A stretch of 64,000 nucleotides of DNA from Enoplolaimus lenunculus (Eukaryota > Nematoda > Enoplea > Enoplida > Thoracostomopsidae), in NCBI GenBank assembly GCA_030248215.1, contig JASANG010001425.1, forward strand, positions 18,001 through 82,000, given 5' to 3'. How positions within the stretch are numbered: position 1 is the stretch's first letter; every line of letters begins with the position of its first letter. The translations under genes and the position numbers were made by a program. Under the pieces are notes generated by a model. The model did not search any database. It saw nothing but the letters and a program-made list of their open reading frames with translations, and was not told the DNA's origin. Positions 24,501 to 33,500 of the stretch are shown here, one piece after another.

Positions 24501-27500
24501 ACATACGAAATACTGTTTTGTTTCAAAAATCGTTTTTGCCAAATTTTTGTGTTATGATCCAAAATTGTTAGTCATTGCACTACAGTCGAGCAGCCGCTGA
24601 TCACAAAACGAGTGGACTGACTTAAGCTGGACCGCAATTTATAATGGAGAAAGAAACCACGCAAGTGAAGCGAGCGACAAACTAAATGCAAGTTTCATAA
24701 TTTGCAAAGTAGGGTAACTTTACTATTTTTCTGAAAGTTCAATTTCTACGTTTTTTGTCGGATACAAAATTATTTAGTCCACGAACCCAGTGACCCGTCC
24801 TACGTGCCGGTTCCTGCGCTTCCGTTTTCCAAAAATAAGACCTGCCCAAATTTAGGTTTCTTGCCTTGTTGCCCACGTTAGCTGTACTAGCGGATCCAAA
24901 GGGGGTGGGCGAAGAGTAGCCCCCCAATCAGGTTTTTTGTAATAAAATAAATAGTTGGGTCCGCACCTTACAAATTTTCCCTTCAGAAAATGGTTTGTAA
25001 AAAAGATAAGGTCCCTAATTTTTCCCTCACAAGTTTTTTTGCTATAAAATAATAAAGTTTTTTTTTACTTTACAATTTTCTTCATCAGAAAATTTTTTGG
25101 CGACAAATGATAGGGTCCCTCATGAATCACAATATTTCCACCTCACAATATTTTTTGGTGATTATATAATAAGGTTTCTACCTTACAATTTTTGCGTTTC
25201 ATAACATTTTGCCAACCCGCCCCTTCCCGTCAGAAATTCCGGGATCCGCTGCTGGTCAGCTATCCAATTATGTAACAAAATAAGCGTTGCGCTGTACTCA
25301 CCGCGTGGTGCCAGACGGTGACAGGCGGTGCCGTATGGCGATAAATTCAGCGGACGGCGTTGAAAAGTATAGCGAAACCCTCTTACCCATCTATTTTAGG
25401 TTCATGTGCAAGCAAAGGCGTCGAATGTGAATGGGAATCAGCACCGGAATGGTAAGAAACGTTTAGGTATTTTTAAGTTTTATGCTTTCATATGCGCCTT
25501 TTATCGTGGTCTCTGATGCAGTTTAGACTATTGGTTCGTTGGAAATAATCTCCAAAATTTTTGATGATATTGAGATAATTTAGAATTTTCCAGTCAAAAC
25601 TCAGGTTTAGCATATTTTCAAAATTCTCTTGTGCATTTATCAATGATTAGTAAATGCTTATGAGCAATACTAATACACAGGTATAAACACTCGTTTTATG
25701 GAGACTAAAATCAAATACGCAGCAGCAGATTTATCAATAGAAAGATTGCCAGTAATGTAATCGCACAAGCGAAGCGAGCGAGAAGCCAAACACAATTTTA
25801 GTATTAATATGAATGTTTATTTTTGACAAAGTAAGAATGAGGGCGGTTTCGATTATCTTCTTCTTACGGTGCGACTGGTTCAAGTTACCATTTTATTCAG
25901 GTCGACTGCAGTAACTGCGTAAGTAGTGAGTTTTATTGAATAGTCGCAAAATTGTAAATAGCACATTGGTTTGAAGGCAATTGTTGCAAATAGGGTAACC
26001 TATACACAGCAAAAAATGGTGAGTCAAATTGACTCTCTCCAAAATAGGCTCTACGGGACTACACAAACTGAGTCAAATTCGACTCCGCCAGAGTCAAACA
26101 TGCGACTCAGTGAATCGAATTTGACTCTGCCGGAGTCGAATTTTGACTCAGTTTGTGTAGTCCCGTAGAGCCTATTTCGGAGAGAGTCAGTTTGACTCAC
26201 CATTTTGTGCAGAGTACCGTAAGCTAAAGAAACTGAAAAATTTACTAAAAACCAAGTTCACACGCAAAGCACTGGTGTTGCCCTAATTGTTCCAAGGCTT
26301 TTTGCTTTTGTAATGCCGAATGTGGTAAAGCTTTCAGCTGGCTTACTTAATTTTTACTCAAATTCAGTCCTGGAGCAGTAAGCACATGGAACTGTAGTCG
26401 CTGGCAGATCCAAGGCGCGGCAATCCGGTTTACGTCCACCCAATACGTATTAAAACCAAAATTTTGTATTAAGATTTAGCACTAAAATAGCGTTTGAGCT
26501 CTAGCTAGCTTTGCTCGCGAGGTTTTTTCAACTATCGCAGCTCACGCAAGTCACATTATTAGAACTTTGTGGATCTGCCACTGCCGGCGATGTAGGTCAG
26601 TGGCGTATACAAAGAGAATAAGACGCTATATTCCGTTCGCAAACATTCGTATAGAATCGAAAAAAAGCTGTTTGGCATGCTTCAAATAACCCACTACACT
26701 GCAAAAAACGGTGAGTCAAATTGACTCTCTCCGAACTAGGCTGTGAGTGACTAAGCAAACTGACTCAAATTCCACTTCGCCAGAGTCAAGCGTACGATTC
26801 AGTGAGTCGAATTTGACTCTGGCGGAGTCGAATTTGACTCAGTTTGCGTAGTTCCGTAGAGTCTACTTTAGAGGGATTCAATTTGACTCACCATTATTTG
26901 CAGTGTGGATGCCAGTCTATAAATTCTTTCTATCGCTGTGCTCGCTTGCAAAAAAAAACATTTACATGACATTTACTCTTCTGAAACAAGATCCATGATA
27001 CGTCTTTGATGTTGGTTCCTATCACAGCAAAATATTGTCCCTACTAAAAAGATAAAAACAAGCGGCTCAACCAAATATTACAATAGCACTAACACCCAAA
27101 AAAATTGTTTTAGAGGGAATTTTTATAAAAACGAAAAAACTGGAAATTTTCACCGAGACAAGGTCATCCAATGTACCTTTCAGACAAGCACAGGGTTTAA
27201 TTTTACCTTTGCGTTCACGATGTAGTTTTGATGACAGTGCTGAAAACTTACGGGGACCAATGTTACTTTAAGGGGCGTAACAGTAGATTAAGCGTATTCC
27301 AAAGGCTTGCAAAAATGTGTTCCTAAGCCTAAGCCTAAACCTAAGCCTCACTAAAAAATGTAATCTAGAATCTAACCTACTCTTTTATGGACCCACCAGA
27401 AGCCTGGACGCCCCTTAAAGGAACATGGGCCCTTACGGGGGTACTAATATAACTTTCAGTGAAAACTTTACTGGACATAACAATAGTATAAGCATATGCA

Positions 27501-30500
27501 AAAGCCTAAACGTCCACGTTAGTTAAAGCCACCAAATTGGTCTAAGGCGTAAGCTGTAATCTATTGGAGTACCGCAGAATTTATGCTCCGATACTCAATG
27601 TAATATCTGTCATTTACAGGGTACTACAAGTAGCGAACAATTCAGCAACTACGAACGCATCTTCAGTTGCAACAAAATGTTGCTCTGGATTCACCATTGA
27701 TTTGTTGAAAAAAGTATCGACAGATTTAGATTTCGATTTCAAATTATCACGCGTTTCAGACGGGAAATGGGGGATTAAAAAGGTGCGGGCGGACAGTGGT
27801 ACAGTGCGATACCTTATCTGTCGTGGTGTTTACAGTATGATTATTGCAACTTTTCAATTGCAAACCAATAGTAAACTGCAGTGATTACAGTATGTAGCTG
27901 CAGTGATTACAGTATGATTATTGCAAATTTCCAATTGCAAACCAATAGTAAACTGCAGTGATTACAGTATGGAGCTGCAGTGATTACAGTATGATTATTG
28001 CAAATTTCCAATTGCAAACCAATAGTAAACTGCAGTGATTACAGTATGGAGCTGCAGTGATTACAGTATGATTATTGCAAATTTCCAATTGCAAACCAAT
28101 AGTAAACTGCAGTGATGACAGTATGATTATTGCAAATTTCCAATTGCAAACCAATAGTACAAATTTCCAATTGCAAACCAATAGTAAACTGCAGTGATTA
28201 CAGTATGTAGCTGCAGTGATTACAGTATGATTATTGCAAATTTCCAATTGCAAACCAATAGTAAACTGCAGTGATTACAGTATGGAGCTGCAGTGATTAC
28301 AGTATGATTATTGCAAATTTCCAATTGCAAACCAATAGTAAACTGCAGTGATGACAGTATGATTATTGCAAATTTCCAATTGCAAACCAATAGTAAACTG
28401 CAGTGATTACAGTATGATTATTGCAACTTTTCAATTGCAAACAAATAGTAAACTGCAGTGATTGCCGTATGATTATTGCAACTTTTCAATTGCAAACCAA
28501 TAGTAAACTGCAGTGATTACAGTATGTAGCTGCAGTGATTACAGTATGATTATTGCAAATTTCCAATTGCAAACCAATAGTAAACTGCAGTGATTACCGT
28601 ATGATTATTGCAACTTTTCAATTGCAAACAAATAGTAAACTGCAGTGATTGCCGTATGATTATTGCAACTTTTCAATTGCAAACCAATAGTAAACTGCAG
28701 TGATTACAGTATGTAGCTGCAGTGATTACAGTATGATTATTGCAAATTTCCAATTGCAAACCAATAGTAAACTGCAGTGATTACCGTATGATTATTGCAA
28801 CTTTTCAATTGCAAACAAATAGTAACTGAAGTGATTGACTATGCTTAAAGACAACAAATTTTTAAACGATGATTTAAATCGATTCCAAAAACATTTTACC
28901 CAGGGTCATAATCAAGATTTTATTTCGCGAGAGTTATAACTTCGTGTCAAAGTTGTTTTGTGAAGTAATATTTTTTTACCTCAAAATTCTGCAATTAACA
29001 ACCTGCGAAACTGCTTTTTATCGGGTTTTTTAAGAAATTTCGGCCACACCACTCCTTAAAAATTTAAATTATACCTAAATAAACTGAACTTGAATATTGG
29101 TTAAAGTAAATCTTGAATGGTTGTACGGAATAACTAAACGAGTACTTCAAGTTGAACTTGACCTAAAATATTTTGACTTTAATACTAGTTTAAGCTGGTC
29201 CTGTTTTTTTCGCTGAGTTAAGGTGTGGCGCATAAATTATGTATCTGCAAAAAAATTGCGAAGTTTGTCTGCCAGAAAAATACTCTAAATACGTATCTAA
29301 GGGTTTTGTTTGGGCCCAGTGTGTTTTAGAATCAAACTACAATCAAATTTCTGGAGTGTCATTTTAATTTTTCAAACCTCAATTAAGTTTAGTTTAAACT
29401 AGAAATGAGTTAACGATTTTAGATGAGGTTAAGCATAAGTTACAAGTTTAGTTTATTTTGACTAGAAAATTCAATTATCACAGCTAGATTAGCTTATTAG
29501 CCTAAATTGAGTTTAATTTAAGCGTTTAGACCGCAAAGGTTAAAGATGACTTTCCCGGGATAGATGTGAAGTAAAAAAAAACAAGTTTGCCTCAGGGTAG
29601 TGTTATACTTTTGATGACGTCCGGTGTCGTCCATCACCCCGTCCATTACCATACGGGATCGTACGTGAACGGACGATGACGGACGGCGCCGTATGACAAG
29701 CGTAGTGCAATCCTTATTCAAGAAAGTGTTCGCACAAATTGTCTCATGCAAAAATGTTCTTTTTCAGAACGGCAAATGGAACGGACTCATCGCTGATATT
29801 TTGGACGGCAAAGCGGATATGATTGTAACAGCGTTGAAGATAAACTCGGAACGCATGGGCGCAATCGATATAAGCGTTCCGTTTTTGAAGACAGGAATTG
29901 CAGTAATTGTCGCACTACGGCGCGGTCAATTGAGTCCAACGGCGTTTTTAGGTACGAAAATTGACTGACATATTTGAGTGTGGGCCGGTGCCGGCCTAGG
30001 CCTCCTAAAACGGATCATAACCTGAATTTTGTGTGTTTAAAATTCGTATTAAAACTGCGTTTATCTTTTCGCTAGCATGCTTTTTCTATTATCTGGCGAT
30101 TACGTACAATACTGACAGAAAAAGTTACTCTTGATTGCTCCAATCTTAACTCACACCTTGCTCACTCAGTGGGAGACAAGAAGACTGGGGACACTTAAAG
30201 GCTGAAAGGTGTAGGTTTACGTTTAGGCTTAGGTTTTGGTTTTGCAGGTCATTATAGTTTACATGGCCTACAATTTCGATGTTAAACTCGAAGCGACATT
30301 TTATTTTGTAATGTACTTTGTATTTTTTCAGAACCGTTTGATTTGTACACGTGGATATTAATTTTGTTGCTTAGCATTCAAGCATCGGCGCTGTTTATTT
30401 TCTTATTCGAATGGTTGAGCCCTCAAAGTTACGATATGAGAAAGAAACCGCCACCGGGTAAACTTTGCGGTACTTGTTTTAAGTTCGTTCCCCGACTGAT

Positions 30501-33500
30501 CTTAATTACAGATAAAGCATCCACCTACTCCACCCGTCCAACTCTTCGGTTTATGTGTTGTGGATGGATTGAAACGTAGTTAAATTTTAAATAAAATTAT
30601 ATTAACGTTAGCGAATTCTGGTGAGCGAACGAAGCGACTTAGAAGTTAGAGCTTGTTTGGTACAAGGAAGTAGTGAAAAATGAGAGTTTTGTAACGTCTA
30701 CATACATATGTGAAGTTGGAGGGAATATTAGTGCACCATATACACTTCTACATTTGGACGTAGGAGAGAAAATTATGGCCATTTTAAGCGCAATACAAAT
30801 GATACGTGGGCCTGCAGAGTAAATTGAGCAAAGCTCAAACACGAAAACGCACACGATGTTTAGACGACATAAGAGTGGTGAAAGATTTTTATCACATGAT
30901 AACAAAAAATGTACTGGTAAACACAATCTCTGGAGGATACTTTCCACGATTCATCCCTTGGATTCAGCAGCGGGTTCCGCTGCGCAGTACATTCTCGTTC
31001 GGCGGTTTGCAAACGAAATCTTTCGAACACCGGTAATTTCATTTACCATATAAATTGAGCGACGCTAATCTATGCAGATGAAGGATGCATCGTTGAGAAA
31101 CGTGGACCGGCAGAATTAAGGCGATGCGGTTTTTGATGGCCTACCGACGTGGTTCGCTTCCGGTATATGCGTTGCCAAACGCGATTCCTGTTCTTGATCC
31201 GTTTTGAACCACGTACTACTGCACAGCCAAATTTGATTAAATTTTCTGAGTGATGTTGAGACAAAGGGCACAAAGCGGTGTTTGTTTATAGGCCACCGAT
31301 TTTCATTGTTCCGCGTGTACTGGCTTGTATGGGCGACCCTGTTTTCGGCATCGGTGTCCACCGATGTTCCTCGGTCACATACCGCTCGGTTCATGGCGCT
31401 GGTTTGGGCTGCGTTTTCGTTAATGTTCTACGCGGTTTATACGGCGAATCTGGCGGCGTTTATGATTACACGCACGGAGTATCACGATTTGAAAGGAATT
31501 GATGATGAACATGTAAATTTTAACACCAGTGAGCACCGTGTTCACTGTAAAAAATTGTGAGTCAAATTGACTCTCTCGGAAATAGGCTTTTCCTGACTAC
31601 GCAAACTGAGTCAAATTCGACTTCGCCAGAGTCAAATTCGACTCACTGATTGATTCAGTGACTCTAATTTGACTCTGGTGGAGTCGAATTTTGATTCAGT
31701 TTGTGTAGGCAGGAAAAGCCTATTTCGGAGTGAGTCAATTTGACTCACCATTTTTTGCAGTTTAAAAACAAATGCTGGAACGTCGAAAATTATTTTAATT
31801 GCTTGTAAATCTTGCAAAAACCCTTGTATGCCTCTCCTGAAAAGCTTTAGCCACTCTAGCAAGGTGAGCTGGCTACCGGCATGTGTATAAAATGTACTGG
31901 ATATGGTTCTAAAACAGTTTGTGTCAAATGTTGGTTTCAATGTTAAAAACGCATGGTTGATGGTGGTTGGCCAAAAACTGGAGAACATAAATATTTTTTT
32001 TGGGGGGCAAAAGAGGTTCCAAGCTTCCCCAGTTGAGTTTGTAAATCCACTGAGACTATTGATGATTCTAGTTTCGAAACCCGTTCAATTTCGATCCGCC
32101 GTTCAAGTATGGCACTGTGAGCTCGGGTAACACGGAAGCGACCATCCGAGCGAACTACAAAGACATGTACCGCTATATTCAAGGCAACAAAACGTTATGG
32201 CCCGATTGGAATGGCGGATTTCGCAACGAAGTCCAATCTGGAGTGATGTCAGTCAAGCAAGGGTGCGTAGATCAACAACAGCCATACGGCAGTCAAGATT
32301 TCATTTCACAAATCGAACCTAACTTCTTCGCAACCTCAGTAGTCAAAAATTTTGGCCAAAATAGTAACTAGTTTTGAAAACTTTCGAAAAAGTACTGAAA
32401 CGAAAACAATGTTAAGCGAACCTTTGTGACCAATCACATTCCCTTAAAACAGGGATCTGTCTTCTTCAAAATTTGACTCTTGCACGTTCTTTCGAGACAA
32501 GGCCGACGCTACGCTTCGCGAGCGTCTCTCGTTCTTCTGCGATAGAGGTTTTAGGGTATTGACGTGTCGTTTACGGAGACGCTGTCTTCGATAAACAATA
32601 GTAAAACAATTAATCTAATCAAGAGTGGATGATAACTCTTTATAACAAGAGTGTGCAACTGGGTGCATTCTGTGTATTAAAGAATGTACCCGGCACGTGT
32701 TGCGTTTTTAGCCTACCCACCCCTCTTTTGGGAGGGGGGTTGAAATCTTGAACGCAGGCAAATACTGTTGCGATACACAGTGCAAACCTTGTCCGGTTAT
32801 ATTCTAGAATTAAGTTTAGTTGGGTTCTGTGTGCAGTTGACCAATTCTAAATAAGGGGGGGGTATGGACAAAACGCAACGCGCGGTGGTACTTTTTATGC
32901 CACGCGTACTTTTGGACGTTGCACTCTCTTATTATCGACTCTTGATCTAATCAAACGTAATTTGCATAATCATGTCGATTTGATGTTCAGACCGTTTGAA
33001 GGTTCAGAAATAGCCAGAATTTGAATTAGTTTTCGGCAAATGTGTCTAAAGTATTCGTTAAGTTGCTTGCTGTGGAAGTCGTATGACGGGGCGAAGCAAA
33101 CCTACGGTGACGGGGAGGGGGTGTTAGTTTTAGCACTGTTTCTAGTGCACGAGATCAAATTGAATTACTAAATATATTCTGAAGCTATGCGTACGGGACC
33201 GCAGCCAAAGGGACCGGGGTGTCCAGCCCCCCCTAGAAAAGTTTTGCCCCCCCAGAAAATTTTCAACCTTGCTTGTAAGTGATTGAAAACCCTTGAATGC
33301 CCCTCCTGAAAAAGTTTTAGCCCGCCCCATAGCAAGGTGAGCTGGCCACGGACCTGTATGCGTATTGTTGTTTGTGTTTGTCGATTAATTTCCAGCAAAA
33401 GGTTTGAGTCACCCCCCTCGTTTTGTCATTTTGGTTCAGGGGATTTTGTTCAAGGCCCCTTCGAAATTTGGTCCCATGTTAATTATAAATGCTGCCAATG

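Noticed and set aside
27984-28253. 89-codon frame with a CNWKFA repeat
   Set aside because: Shadow of the 55/77-bp minisatellite in a receptor intron.
27826-28828. CRISPR-like regularly spaced repeats
   Set aside because: Units are directly tandem without unique spacers and the genome is clearly eukaryotic.
30806-31036. Possible extra receptor exon between M1 and the pore loop
   Set aside because: The donor at 30457 (phase 1) joins the exon at 31292 exactly, giving the normal M1-M2 loop length; this frame has no pore or membrane features.
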